Source: Lumbricus terrestris (lineage: Eukaryota > Annelida > Clitellata > Crassiclitellata > Lumbricidae). Taken from it: DNA of 64,000 nucleotides. The notes below the pieces were generated by a model. It worked only from the letters and a program-made list of their open reading frames with translations. It did not search any database and had not been told where the DNA came from. Shown here in pieces: positions 1-10,898 of the stretch. The stretch spans positions 3,761,583-3,825,582 of the forward strand of contig OX457040.1 of the NCBI GenBank assembly GCA_949752735.1, written 5' to 3'. Both the position numbers and the translations under genes were made by a program. How positions within the stretch are numbered: the stretch's first letter is position 1; every line of letters begins with the position of its first letter.

Positions 1-421
1 ACATGTTGAAACAACTAAAGAGTCAACCCCATTATTATACTAGCTCAATAATTCAAAATCCGTTCCTTTTGCGGAATAATTGCTGTAGTACAACAATTAT
101 TGTTTCAAATGCATCAAAATTCCATTGTCACGATGTGTATATCTTAGACAATGTTAGATGAACTTCTTTGTCATTCTTAAGGCATCGAATATTAGTGATA
201 TTCTAACGCTCCGTTTGAACATGTTTTAATGTATCTTTCGAATGCTGTAAGTTATTTGTATTAATTAATTTCCGGATGAATGAATTATATAATGTATAAT
301 AACTTATATCTACGACTTGAAAAGCAATTTACAACAATGCGGACTTTTAGGTCATAAGACCATTTTAAACTTTACTTTGAAAAAAAAACTGGATAAAGGA
401 GGAAAGCGACGCCAGTGATCT
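1..421. other. AT-rich sequence without recognised feature
   Basis: No open frame, repeat copy or structured element was recognised here. The stretch ends at the pentanucleotide tail of the LINE fragment that follows. Confidence 0.5.
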
Positions 422-784
422 CTATTCGTATCGTATCGTATCGTATCTGACCATTTGTAAAGCGCCTCTTGCAGCAAGAGCCTTTCAGAAGCGCTCCCAG
501 TGCGTGCAACTCCGAGAGAAAAGGCAGGTCTTTAGACAAGAGAAAGATGACGAAAGACTACCGGAGAGGATGGCAGAGCGAACGGATGGGAGAAGACCAT
601 TCCATAGGGAGGGTCCTATGCAGGCAAATGATCTGGACTGAGCCATGGCGGTCCTGACGCGAGGAACAAAGAGGTCAAGCCGATCTGAGGACCTAAGAGG
701 ACGCAGCGAAGTGGCCGAAATGGGGCGAAGTATGAGATCACAAAGATACGTCGGAGCAAGGTCTCGTTGAGACTTGAGAACCAA
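422..784 (-). mobile_element. CR1-like LINE 3' end with reverse-transcriptase C-terminus
   Basis: On the minus strand an uninterrupted frame of 99 codons (784 to 485) reads like the C-terminal end of a CR1-type LINE polyprotein. It contains the run RSFACIGPSLWNG, matching the RSF..xGPxLWNxLP signature near the end of these proteins, preceded by VPRVRTAMAQ. After the stop comes the AAGAGGCGCTTTACAAATGG type tail and a pentanucleotide array (about 426-447), as expected at the 3' end of a CR1 insertion. The 5' part (endonuclease, main reverse-transcriptase domain) is missing, so this is a 5'-truncated copy. The lack of stops suggests a fairly young insertion. The clade call is from motif memory, not a search. 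Confidence 0.75.
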
Positions 785-845
785 ACTTAGAACTTTGAAT
801 TGTATGCGAGCTGAGAGTGGAAGCCAGTGAAGTTATCACACTAGT

Positions 846-1290
846 CGTTAAACTGAAATCAAGCGACTTCTTTATTTGCTTTTCGGAGTATACCATACAA
901 CGATGCAAATTGCTCGAAGTTATTTTGAACGAAGAAAGACGATTGCTTCTTAAAATCAAAAAAAAACTTAGAGCAATGAGGCATCATCTCGAGACACATA
1001 AATTATGTATAAAACACCTTGTAATGAGAATCACCAATTAGTATAAAAAGTTGGACTTCTTAATCGCGAACAGTTAAACTCTTGCAGATACGCATTCTGA
1101 TTAATACTCTAATCCCCGTCACCGTTTGCACTCTTGTAGCGCAAGTCACAAGTCAAGTGTAACGAGGAGGTAGATCCTGCTGGTCTTTGTTGTCATGCAA
1201 TGTTGTTAAACTGTAAATACTCCATCAATGCTTGGATTTTGACAATGTAAGTTCCAAACCTTGTTAAAGGTGGGGGGCGACCCTGTTGGT
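846..1290 (+). repeat. Interspersed repeat family F, copy 1
   Basis: This block is clearly related to 36819-37470 over most of its length, including CGACTTCTTTATTTGC, a GCGAAGAAAGAC-like run, a TATAAAACACC run and the segment around GTTGTTAAACTGTAAATAC. The copy here lacks the SINE-A and SINE-B insertions that interrupt the second copy, so it shows the older empty state. At about 1172-1205 it holds a decayed hairpin tail with a 20-nt loop. No coding capacity is seen. Confidence 0.6.
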
Positions 1291-1904
1291 CGTAGCTTAC
1301 TTGTCAATCATATTTGGACGCTACGTATTTCTGGTTTTTATTATAGTAAAGTGAGTGATCTTAATGAAGGTGTTTTAATTGATATTCAAATTCGTTTGAG
1401 CGGTTAAACCTGACAAGAGTGAAGACAGAACTAGAAGTCAATCGTAATCCGGTGGTGAGGATCGACACACCGCAATATCTATCGAGAACTGATGCCACGA
1501 GATATTCTAGATATTCTTATTTCAGCTCTTCATCTCCCATCTTTTAATTTCATGTTCTATGCCGCTCTTAATATACAGTTACCCGTCACAGTCACATCCA
1601 AATACTTGCTCGCTATTATAGACAATGTGTATTTTCTAATTGTTTGAATGCATTCAACATTCCATGAGCAGGGTTGTGCCGCTTGTGCGTCTAACAAATT
1701 CTTGCCAACTTAATAAGACTGGTTACAACACTGACGTTTTGTAGTTACATGTAGGTGATGCAGACCTTAAGGTCTGCCTAGATAACTCTTTCAGCCATAA
1801 AATGATGTTAAACTCTTAAAATCAGCACTTACGAGGCTTGAAAAAATTATAAAATAAATCAACGTGACGTGATCTGCAGTTAGACCGCAAGTAGTGCCTG
1901 AACA
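1291..1904. other. No recognised feature
   Basis: I see no long frame, repeat boundary or RNA gene. A short segment near 1863-1905 (ATCTGCAGTTAGACCGCAAG) resembles one at about 17990-18010, so part may belong to a dispersed repeat. Confidence 0.4.
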
Positions 1905-2535
1905 GTGGAAACCGTTTCCAAAAAATAAAAATCGTGAATAAAATACCTTTTAAAAGCGATATTAAAATGCTATATAAGCGTCACAGACTTCAAACGAAGA
2001 AAGCTCTTAAGTGCTGTAATATGCCGAGGAAATTTCTGTCCAGGGTAACGGCCTCTGTTGTCATAGACCCTGGTCAAATCGGATCCATCCATCAATAGTT
2101 ATTGGTGTCATTGCTTCGTTTTAATTTGGCAATAATTGAATAATTGACAGAAGATTGACGAACACGAAAAAGTCATCAGTGAACTTCATCTGCAGAACTC
2201 GACTCTGCAACTATATGAACAGTCACAAGAGTTTACGAAGTAGGAGGGCGACCTTAATTAGGGGCATCTTTCTTTATTATACGTAATCGTAAGACAGCAG
2301 TTAACCAACCAATATAATACAAGTGGTTCTAACGTTAAAGGTGCTCCTGTGCAATAAGAGGGAAAGTCTCTTAAGCTGACCATGAGGATCCATGCCATGG
2401 ATATGAAGCGCCATAGACTTCATTTTCTTGAACTCGGCATATGAAGGTAGGTCACCAGTCCTCTTACTAGCTTCACACCGACTGTGTAGAACAGTGTTCT
2501 CATCATAGCTGAGCTGACATAAGAATGCAGATGGA
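1905..2535 (+). repeat. Interspersed repeat family E, copy 1, with nested SINE-A
   Basis: Related blocks lie at about 24250-24745 and, in part, at 18080-18375, 35960-36240 and 36570-36800. Shared landmarks are an ACACCTTT-like motif near the start, a segment with AATTGACARAAGATTG, a segment with CAAGAGTTTAC and GGAGG, and a final part with CTCGGC and TGTTAGTGTGCTC-like sequence. A SINE-A copy (2003-2095) interrupts it. No protein is recognised. Confidence 0.5.
2003..2095 (+). mobile_element. SINE-A (about 90 nt, covarying hairpin, CATC tail)
   Basis: One of the clearest copies of a very short retroposon. It starts near CTCTTAAGTGCTGTAATATG and ends in GGATCCATCCATC. It contains the stem CCAGGGT (2040-2046) and ACCCTGG (2067-2073), enclosing a loop of exactly 20 nt with GGCCTCTGTTGTCAT. 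The short tetranucleotide tail is typical of LINE-mobilised sequences. No RNA polymerase III boxes are visible, so it may be only the 3' end of a longer LINE or SINE. Confidence 0.7.
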
Positions 2536-2642
2536 GCAACAATCTTGTGCCAAATATCTTTCCAAGATTGGATTTGAACCCATGACCTCTCGAATGACAG
2601 TCAAGCAGACATTTCATTTCAGTCGGACTACGGTGTAGACTG
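2536..2642 (-). mobile_element. tRNA-derived SINE head (degraded)
   Basis: On the minus strand a B-box-like GGTTCAAATCC (2570-2580) is preceded about 60 nt upstream by a weak A-box-like TAGTCCGACTG. After the B box comes a body with GGAAAGATATTTGG. The whole cannot be folded into a complete cloverleaf by eye, so it is better read as a tRNA-derived SINE than a tRNA gene. Confidence 0.45.
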
Positions 2643-3210
2643 TTTGGGAAGATCTTTCAATTTCTATCAGCGGCCTTTTGTTACCATAAGTTGTCGTTAA
2701 GCTATTGACAGCTATTTACTAGAATTATTAGGTCAATTATAAACAGAGACTGCGGCTGTAATGTGCCAAACAACGACGGCCTGGATACATCTATCGCTGT
2801 CAAAGAATGAGATCAGTGGTTCTGAAAGTGTTCGTAATAATTCTCTGCTTGGAAATAAATATGTCTTAGATTCGACGTCGTAATCCAATTTATGATGTCG
2901 CTATCAGGTGTGGTTAAGCGATGGAAACTGCGCGCTAAATGTAAAGGTCAATTGAACAGCTCGAAACCATTACACCATTCCGCAATAATCTGTTATTGTC
3001 AATAAATTTTGTGTTTTGTAGGCAGAAACAAATAGATCGAAATTGCTTCGAACGAAGAAAGAAGAACGCATCTGACTAGAAAATAGGGTCATGAATATCA
3101 CATGGAGAGAATTAAACACCTCTAATAGAGATAAAAACAGTTTTATATAAGTAAAACTGATGATTCACTAGCATAATCATTTGCTGTTAAAAAATATGAA
3201 AGATAAGTAG

Positions 3211-3485
3211 GTGATGATGATGGACTGAGCCGTCGGTACGACGGATCTCACGTCGCGAGTAGTGTTCTAGTCCTGGGTGTTCCCATGTTCAGCGCATTGC
3301 TTACTTGCTTTGCGCCGCTGCCGCTTCTCCTTAAGCTGCACTATCCTTTGAAGTTCGAATTCCTCCACCGCCTCGCTGCATGCACCGCGCCATTCCGAGC
3401 GCTCCGCCGCTAGTCCCTCCAGATCAGCAGCTGCCATGCCGCACTTTTTCAGGTTGGACTTCAGATTGTCTTTGTATCGTTTATT
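3211..3485 (-). mobile_element. LINE ORF2 C-terminal fragment with 3' hairpin and ATC tail
   Basis: The minus strand from about 3482 to 3267 encodes an intact stretch that begins KRYKDNLKSNLKKCG and continues through a segment with ERSEWRGAC and ELQRIVQLKEKRQRRK to a stop. This matches the region after the reverse transcriptase of some animal LINEs (K-R-Y/F-K-D-x-L-K followed by W-R). Beyond the stop lies a hairpin with arms CCGTCG and CGACGG and a 3-nt loop (3231-3245), then a short ATC array (3211-3222). The structure is a 5'-truncated LINE 3' end. Confidence 0.65.
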
Positions 3486-3672
3486 GTAAGTTTATTGATA
3501 AGTAGGTAGCGTCATATTGTCAGTGCCAGGATTCACATCGGTGGAAAAGAAATCGAACATTTTACAGAATTCTGAAACCGAGTGGTCACGAGGATTTATT
3601 ACCACAACTGATGCCATATGCCACAGGGAAATTAAAAAGACAGTAGCACTAAGAAAAATGAATTCCCATAGA

Positions 3673-3770
3673 GACAGATACGGAGAGACAAAGAGGCAGA
3701 TACAAAGAGACATCGAGACATACATAGAGAGAGACGGACAGAGTCAGACAGAGACAGACATAGGTAGAGA
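3673..3770. repeat. GACAGA-rich simple sequence
   Basis: An imperfect purine-rich repeat of GAGACA, GACAGA and GATA units. It creates Arg/Glu/Asp-rich open frames on the plus strand and a mirrored frame on the minus strand; neither looks like a real protein. Confidence 0.7.
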
Positions 3771-4105
3771 ACTAGAGGAACAACTGCAAACTATGAATTT
3801 CAGTCAAAGGCCTTTGTCGCAATGATATAATATAACCTTTATACATGTAGGTTAAATCTGGAATCAACGTTAAATTAAACACCTCAGATAAGGTGGCCTA
3901 GCAGCAATATGAGGTCAAAATTCGGAACAATAATTAAATTGACAGCCCAATTTGATAGCCCTATTTCCCTTCTACCTAACTCATAATAATAATCATTATC
4001 ATCGTTACACATCGATGAAAGCAATCATTGCGAGCATAGAGAGGCATACAAAAGCAGATGCTAATACAGGATTGGGCAAAAACATGTCACACGAATATTT
4101 GTAGG

Positions 4106-4145
4106 CAGCTGGCGCCTCCGTTGTCATTAGCTGTCGTTAAGCTAT
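4106..4145 (+). repeat. Decayed hairpin-tail module
   Basis: Arms CAGCT (4106-4110) and AGCTG (4129-4133) flank a loop with GCCTCCGTTGTCATT, followed by TCGTTAAGC. It is a diverged member of the hairpin family described in the findings. The loop is 18 nt, not 20. Confidence 0.5.
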
Positions 4146-4149
4146 GGAT

Positions 4150-4312
4150 TTGACATCCATGGGACGGACTTGGCATCAAGGACCCGTCTATCTTTCGCTC
4201 AATCTCTCAAAAACAATTGAAAAGATTGTGTCAGAACAAACTGCCACTTACTTAAGAACTATGAAATTGCTTCCGAAATATCAGTCGGGCTTTCGCAGGA
4301 AAATAAATTTGA
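4150..4312 (+). pseudogene. LINE reverse-transcriptase fragment (fingers region)
   Basis: In the frame that starts at 4144 the peptide includes NLSKTIEKIVSEQTATYL and ends LLPKYQSGFRRK. This corresponds to the conserved N-terminal part of non-LTR reverse transcriptases (NLSKILEKV...LLxxxQSGFR). The catalytic palm is absent, and no LINE sequence is recognised on either side, so it is a short isolated relic. Confidence 0.65.
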
Positions 4313-4864
4313 ACTCCCCAACTCTCGATTAACAATTTTGTCCGCTAACCACGTCCAATAAGCTATTGAGTTTTGGATCAAAAGTGCATAAACACGTATT
4401 CCACATCGATTTTGACGGTTTTCGATGCCATAAGGTGTTAAGTTTTACGTGATTTATTAAATAAAGTCGATGCACTTTGGGATCATGTGATTTCTGTTGA
4501 GGCCTCTTACGATCCATAGAAATAGTCGGAAAATGACGGATATGAAGGAAAGTTTGCTGGAGACAATGACTTGGATTGATGCCATGGATTGCATACACTG
4601 CTCCGCAGTCCACCACTTCCACCCATATACTCTTGTTTCTTCCTCTTTCTCCGTCTCTTCAACGGCACTGGGCAGCTCTGTCTAGTTCCATATGAGAGTT
4701 CGTTGGTCGATGGAACGGTAATTACAGCAAGATGTCGCTAGCAAAAAATAGATTAAATTATTATTCGCAATGTGAAAATTTAATGTGGCGTCGATTTCTT
4801 CTTTATGTCGCTCGTTACATGTCGCGGTGCGCTTGCAGGCAGCTCATCAAAGTATATACTTATT

Positions 4865-5013
<149 letters not shown>

Positions 5014-5034
5014 AAACATTCAAAGCCTTTAAGC

Positions 5035-5115
5035 TCACCTTGAATACAGTGTGCGATAAAACACCTTTAATCGGTCACGCAGGAATTCTAAAAAATTCAT
5101 CGATAGGTTTGGTTA
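5035..5115 (+). repeat. Repeat copy shared with 8461-8545
   Basis: This block and 8461-8545 share AAAACACCTTTAATCGGTCA, CGCAGG-ATTCTA and ATCGATAG. It contains the widespread ACACCTTTAATAAG-like motif. No coding potential. Confidence 0.6.
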
Positions 5116-5155
5116 GACAGAATAACTTCTAATGATGATAATGATATGCGTTTAA

Positions 5156-6792
5156 CCCTAATCATACCGGGAGGGGTCCGTTCGGACCCCAAGCATATAA
5201 ACTGCAGTGCAACTTTTTGTGCTAGAATTGATTAAGAGTCGGCATTTTATGAATTTGTTTCTAAGTTTGTCCTACTTGATATGCTGTGGTTACTTTTTTG
5301 AAAAAAAATAATTTTCAATTTTTAAGAATTTTTTTCTCTTGGGGTCCGAACGGACCCCAACGTAAAAGTGCTTGCGTATGAGTCATTTTGGCCAATGTAG
5401 AGCTGGATTTCGTCAACTTTGCACTACAAGATTCGGGTTTAGGAGTGTTTTTCAAGGACAATTCGTCAAGGAACTGTTATATATGGATGTACCTACATAC
5501 ATACATACATACATACAAACAAACATATGCATACATTAATATATATCGAACGAAAGCAAGCCGAAACATGCAAGCTGAAAACCAACATATATTCATACAC
5601 GTATATAAACAAAACATGCACTTACATATGCAAGAATGCATACATACATACATACATACATACATACATACATACATACATACATACAAACATACAAACA
5701 AACATATATGCATACAATCATAGAACTATATCACGAACGAATGTACATAAAAGTAAATCAGCATGCATGCATACACGCAAACAGAATACCAACATATATT
5801 CAGACATGCATATATACAAAACATGCACATACATATGCAAGCATGCATACATACATACATACAAACATACACACAAACAAACATATATGCATACATTTGT
5901 ATATAACGAACGAATGTACAAATTGTACATAAAAGCAGAACAGCATGCATGCATAAATGCAAACTGAATATATCAACACATATTCAGACACGTATACATA
6001 CAAAGCATGCACACACATATGCAAGCATACATACATACATACATACATACATACATACATACATACATACATACATACACACAAATATACATACACACAA
6101 ACATTCATGCATAAATACACACATATTTTACAATTGTTTGTTCATCATGCATATAATTATGAAGTTTGTTAGTATGTGTGAACGTATGTATATATGTATG
6201 TATGCATGCATGTATGTATGTATGTATGTATGTATGTTTGTATGTATGTATGTATGTATGTATGTATGTATGTATGTATGTATGTATGTATGTATGTATG
6301 CATGCATGCATGCATGTACGAACGTGCTTACATAGATACATACGTACTTATATACACACATAATGTGTATTCACACATACTTACATGTACATGTACATGC
6401 ATACATACAGACATTCATGTATACATACTGCATACATGCATACATACATACTTACATACATGCATGCACGAATACATACATGCATGCAAGCATGCATACA
6501 TACATACATACGTTCACAAACATATACATACATACGTATTATACATACATACGTATTATATATACATACACCACTGCCTGCATACATACATACATTCATT
6601 ACATACTTGCATACATGCATGTATACATAAAAAATGCATACATACTTGCATAGGCTACATATAAACATACATACATACAAATTATACATGTATGTATGTG
6701 TATATATTCAAGAATGTATGTATGTATGTTTGGGGTCCGTTTGGACCCCACCCGGTACGTTTAAGTTGTCTAACCTCCCGGTATGATTAAGG
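5156..6792. mobile_element. piggyBac-like non-autonomous element 1
   Basis: The ends are inverted: CCCTAATCATACCGGGAGG at the left and CCTCCCGGTATGATTAAGG at the right, each flanked by TTAA (5152-5155 and 6793-6796). TTAA duplication and CCY starts are diagnostic of the piggyBac superfamily. Inside each end sits a palindromic box: GGGGTCCG-TT-CGGACCCC at 5173-5190, a second at 5341-5358 and a third at 6732-6749. The interior (about 5494-6730) is a large CATA/TATG microsatellite with a higher-order unit of about 180 bp. No transposase is present, so it must have moved in trans. Confidence 0.85.
5494..6730. repeat. CATA/TATG compound microsatellite with 180-bp higher-order unit
   Basis: Runs of CATA alternate with longer units that begin near 5514, 5696 and 5874, each with CAAACAAACATATATGCATA-like starts and CATGCA-rich middles. 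Between 6028-6078 (CATA) and 6188-6300 (TATG) the polarity flips, forming a long inverted repeat. The many His-Thr-Tyr-Ile and Met-Tyr-Val-Cys frames here are translated microsatellite. Confidence 0.9.
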
Positions 6793-6796
6793 TTAA

Positions 6797-7452
6797 TTCA
6801 AAGTATGACAAATTCAAGTGACAAACCGCACCAGGTTACAGGTCAGAATGTAAAATAATACACAGAGGTAGCCTAATAATAAAGATTAGTAATAATAATG
6901 TAATAAAATTGCGACAGCCATGATCTGGCGCCCAACCGTCAAGTTGTCGATGTTAAAATGGACAGTCGATGTTGAATTACTGTCATTGAATAAGGATTAG
7001 CCAAAACGGCCCGTCAGTCATTATCAGCTACTATATCAGCGCTACTGACGCTCGCTTAGCGATGGTGATGTGTACGAAGAATCGTCAATTCATTGGTGGG
7101 TCTAGCCGATGTTAGAAAGTCTATCCATTCGAAATATAAAGTGCCCGATAAAACTGAAGTCGTGACTTAACATAATAAATAGTTGACAGAGTCGTTTAAT
7201 CCATTTATGAGAGCTTGCGGGAGAAGTGCGTGGAAATTCGGATCCGGACAATCCGTTTTTAGTTCTTACCGACCCACGTGACATGAAGCGGAGATGATCG
7301 TAGATTCGTAGATATTATGGTACAAAATCGTCGAAAACATAGTAATTCCATGCAATTGTCCAGACAAACATCACAGAAGCGGTCTAGGACACTTTATACG
7401 CTCAAATAGACGAAACATTTGCAATCATACAGCGTAATATCGTTAAAGTATA
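6797..7452. other. No recognised feature
   Basis: A unique-looking stretch between two DNA transposons. A 60-codon minus frame (7284-7102) shows no motif I recognise and no supporting context, so it is not called as a gene. Confidence 0.4.
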
Positions 7453-7454
7453 TA

Positions 7455-8438
7455 CAGGGTGGGCCAGCATAAATGTCCCGACTTTGCACGCGTATAACTT
7501 CGCCAATTTTTAACATTTATTTATACTTGATGCATCAAATTAAAGGTATTTCACTCTAGTATTAACTCTAAAAAAGTCGAACTGATACTAGTTTACGTTT
7601 TAATTATATACTTGGATCAGCGCTAGCTACCGTTTTTTGTCATTACTGACGCATTATGACGCCGTTTCCCGGGAAAATTCTATCGTTTTTTGCTAAAACG
7701 CGCGTAGACACGATCATTTTGAGTGTTTGTAGGGTCCCTACCATGAATATATTCTAATCGCAAAACCGCGTCCTTTCAATTTTGCCAACAGCCGTGCACT
7801 GCCATGCGCTGCTTCAGACGCTTGCACGCTGCCAGTCGTTTCTTTGCGTAAGAGCTGGAGAGTTCGTGGGGCTTCTCGTCGACAAATTACTTTAACTTTA
7901 GGTCTATAATCTTTTCCAATACGCTATTCAGTGCTTCTAAGACGGCCTGTTTTGCGCTGAATTTGCATGCAGGGCCTGCCCTGGTCATTGTCTTGACTGC
8001 AAATGTACGCGGACACACGAGCAATGTTAGCGGATGTGAGCGCCGTGCGCTCCGATTCCCATGGTTTGCGAGTAGAAAGTCCTGTTTTATCAATTTTCCG
8101 TAGCAGATAATACAAGGTATTGTTTATTCCATCCTCTGTTAGAATATTCGTTAATCATTTCAAACGAATTAAATCCCTTATCAGTTCGTAAAATTAAGAT
8201 CGAAACGCGATCATCGTTTGTCAACGGCGCCAGGTTGCGTCACAAATTACAACAAAATATGGTAGCTAGCGCTGTTCCAGGCATATAAATTAAAACCTAG
8301 ACTAGTATCAGTTCGACCTTTTTAGAGATAATACTAGAGTGAAATACCTTTAATTTGATGCATAAAGTATAAATAAATGTTAAAAATTGGCGAAGTTATA
8401 CGCGTGCAAAGTCGGGACATTTATGCTGGCCCACCCTG
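7455..8438. mobile_element. Tc1/mariner-like element with long inverted repeats
   Basis: It starts CAGGGTGGGCCAGC and ends GCTGGCCCACCCTG, flanked by TA on both sides (7453-7454, 8439-8440), the TSD of the IS630-Tc1-mariner superfamily. The inverted repeats are nearly identical for about 150 bp and can still be followed to about 220 bp per side. The 984-bp element is shorter than a full element with its transposase (usually 1.2 kb or more). The interior holds only a broken transposase segment on the minus strand. A relict end of the same family lies at 32284-32480 and again in the duplicate. Confidence 0.85.
7765..8130 (-). pseudogene. Tc1/mariner transposase N-terminal relic
   Basis: Reading the minus strand from about 8130, the peptide contains RKPWESERTALTSANIARV and QIQRKTGRL, then a stop, then (one frame over) EKPHELSSSYAKKRLAACKR. 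The order of a GRxR-type linker, a second helix-turn-helix and a HEL...KRL..CK segment fits the DNA-binding half of IS630/mariner transposases. There is one in-frame stop (about 7924), one frameshift (near 7880) and no DDE catalytic region, so the gene is dead and truncated. Confidence 0.6.
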
Positions 8439-8460
8439 TACTTACTAAGACATCCGAAGG

Positions 8461-8545
8461 CTTGCTCACTTAAAATACAGTGTGAGATAAAACACCTTTA
8501 ATCGGTCACGCAGGTATTCTACAATAAGCATCGATAGCTTTGTTC
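8461..8545 (+). repeat. Repeat copy shared with 5035-5115
   Basis: Second copy of the block described at 5035-5115, here directly 3' of the mariner-like element. The two copies differ by several substitutions. Confidence 0.6.
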
Positions 8546-9136
8546 ACACAGATTAATTCTTGAAGTCCAGTTTTTAACGGTTAGTAAATCGAAGAATCGT
8601 TAAAATTAATTGTAAAAAAATACTTTTTTTGCTTATTCAGTCAATGTTCTATTTTTTAGCATGCTATTATTTTTTAACGTTGTTTTTCACGACGTCGTGC
8701 GAGGTAAAGTAACACAATGACCAAAGATTATGAGGAACTTTTGAACATGAAACTAAGAAATTAGTTTAAAGAAAAATTAGATGGTACAGAATTAATTGCC
8801 TTTACTGCAATAAACAGTTTGTCTGAGTTTTATGTACAAAAGAAACTACATGTAGCAGCAAAGTGAAAATTCGTCGGTTGTCACTCACTGTGTATTGCGC
8901 TGGAAGAGGAAATTTTATAGACAAGGCGGAGATAACCGTGTTGTTAAAAATTAGTAATCAAATGCTACAATTAAACACCTCGAATAAGAAACCCCAACTA
9001 CTATAAAAGGCAAACAACAAATATTTTATTTATGATGAAAAAGTATCTTCATCTCAATAATTATAGTGCAAATCAAACCGTAAACAATCCAATCACTATT
9101 GCTATGCTTCGGTTCATGATGACTACAGTGAGGTTC
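8546..9136. other. No recognised feature
   Basis: AT-rich sequence with short frames only. A run near 8970-8990 carries another AATTAAACACCTCGAATAAG motif. Confidence 0.4.
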
Positions 9137-9581
9137 CAAGGGTGGATCCAGAGGGAAATCCGGCCACGGCCCCCATTGAGAAATTTGTACATTTGTCACC
9201 ATCTATCATGGCGGGCAAAATGAACGTCCTCCGCCCCTACAGGTTTGATGCAGCGGGAAAACGTGACGACAGAGAAGAAAGAGTGAAAAGAAGCGTACGA
9301 CAAAAAAGGTCATCAGCTATTTCTACGGAAAAAATTACAATAAATTTAAAATATTTTTGTAGAAAAGGTCTATTTCTTGCCAACATCTCGTCCAAAGGAC
9401 TGTAAAAAGGCATCAGATTTTTTCGATGGGCAAAATGTTATCTTTATCCTGACATTTCCTCGAAATCAACCAAAAAAAGGTCAGCAGAGTTTTTCGGCCA
9501 AAGACCAACGAAATCTTGTTTCATACTCACCCAAGATCAAACATTTTGGCCCCCTTCTAAAAATTTCTGCATCCGCCCCTG
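9137..9581. mobile_element. Old hAT-like element remnant
   Basis: The left end CAAGGGTGGATCCAG and right end CTGCATCCGCCCCTG are imperfect inverted repeats of the CAGGGGCGGATCCAG type seen intact at 26000. The interior holds AAAAAAGGTCATCAGC-like units related to the satellite monomer of that element. The flanking 8-mers (9129-9136, 9582-9589) do not match, so either the duplication has decayed or the borders were altered. Confidence 0.5.
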
Positions 9582-9768
9582 GATAATGGCACCTTTTAAC
9601 AATGCAGTGCAGTGCAATTCAGGAGGAAACGTAGGCCTATAACCACCTTTTGTGTGGCTGGTATACAAAATCTAACTTTGAAATTTCAAACATAGAAATT
9701 TTTCATTGCACTTAGAAATTAGCAACAAACTTTGATTCATGTACGCCTAACTGAATTATTTAAAATTT

Positions 9769-9801
9769 AAATGCGGCCACAATAATATTGTGGCCGCATT
9801 T
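9769..9801. repeat. Perfect hairpin, 15-bp arms
   Basis: Arms AAATGCGGCCACAAT (9769-9783) and ATTGTGGCCGCATTT (9787-9801) enclose a 3-nt loop. A second hairpin follows 8 nt downstream. Neither lies in a recognised element. Confidence 0.85.
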
Positions 9802-9809
9802 AAAATTTA

Positions 9810-9830
9810 ATTACCCATATTATGGGTAAT
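9810..9830. repeat. Perfect hairpin, 10-bp arms
   Basis: Arms ATTACCCATA and TATGGGTAAT enclose a single T (9820). It stands directly next to the 9769-9801 hairpin. Confidence 0.85.
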
Positions 9831-10108
9831 AAAAGGTATGCTACAATGTAATTATTCAACGGTGGAACTGACAAAAAAGGGCACGAACAAATTGCATTGG
9901 AGAGAAATTATCTATTACGCGACCGACTTTTGTATCGACGATGGTTGAGGCCAGCTAGAACTGGACAGCTTACTGTTTTGTACGGTGTTGTAAACCAGTG
10001 AGATAATGGTTATGTTTTGGTTGTAGAAGATGCATGTTAGCGCTGGAAATACATGCATGGGAGATAAACGACATCTCAGTAGTTTAAAAAAAACTGGTCC
10101 TGCACCTT

Positions 10109-10128
10109 GCTCTTAAGTGCTGTAATAT
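10109..10128 (+). mobile_element. SINE-A, 5' part, split by insertion
   Basis: CTCTTAAGTGCTGTAATAT is the start of SINE-A as seen at 2003. The rest of the copy resumes at 12344, after the LTR-like insertion. The two halves together make one SINE-A copy. Confidence 0.75.
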
Positions 10129-10857
10129 TGTAGCGTCCGCGTATAACTTGACGCTATGATTTCCGGTCGCCGCCATTTGCGCTTCGGGTGATCGGTATAT
10201 TTATATGTTTGAGGGCGGCCATTGCATTTTTTACTTCCGCCGCGCGACGCGGGTGGTCGCTGTCGCGATTGTCGGGTGGCCGACGCAGCGATCGATAAGT
10301 CGGCAAATGTTCTCACGGCCGAGAAAGTGCACCGGCGGCTGCCGTGGCGGTCGGTCTTTCGTCGCGAATTTATCCCACGCTTCGGTCGCCGCCTCGGTCG
10401 TCGTCTTCAAAGAAAGAGCCGGTCTTGTCGGGAATCTATCCCACGGTCGGCCTTACGCAGGAGCTGTAGCAAAGAGAGGAGGGGAGTGATGACAGACATA
10501 GTCGCGCAGACACGCAATGTCACAATAGACAAAGTCGCTATCACAAGCGGAGATATGGAAAAGGATATCAAGACGGACAGAGAAGAAGACGCGCTGTGGG
10601 CGGCTGCTTGTCAATTACAGTCCGATTTCTTGCCTGTATGGAAACTGCCGTGTTTCGCACGGTTTAATCGACGCCTCGAAGGGAAGGGGAGACGCACGTG
10701 TGGTCGTCAGGTGGCGCTTTTGAGATAGAGACAGAGTAAGGAAGATACAGAAAGAGATACGGCAGAGATAGACACGTTGACGCACGTGCAGGTGTACGTG
10801 ACTTGGTTTTGGCGGCTATCTTGGCGCGTATGACGTAGATGGTCAACACCTGTGCCG

Positions 10858-10898
10858 TGACGTCACTCGCGTCAGCAACAAGAAGACTTAATATAAGG
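10858..10898 (+). promoter_or_regulatory. Promoter-like block in LTR (CRE and TATA-like)
   Basis: A perfect TGACGTCA (10858-10865) is followed 23 nt later by TAATATAAGG (10889-10898), a usable TATA-like box. GCCGCCATTTGCG upstream (about 10168) resembles a YY1 site. The arrangement fits the U3 region of an LTR; activity is inferred only. Confidence 0.4.

Noticed and set aside
5388..6689. Many overlapping frames with His-Thr-Tyr-Ile or Met-Tyr-Val-Cys
   Set aside because: Translated CATA/TATG repeats, open in several frames on both strands at once.
10222..10728. 168-codon Arg-rich plus frame
   Set aside because: It lies in the GC-rich LTR-like region, with no domain and with overlapping frames; GC content alone explains its length.
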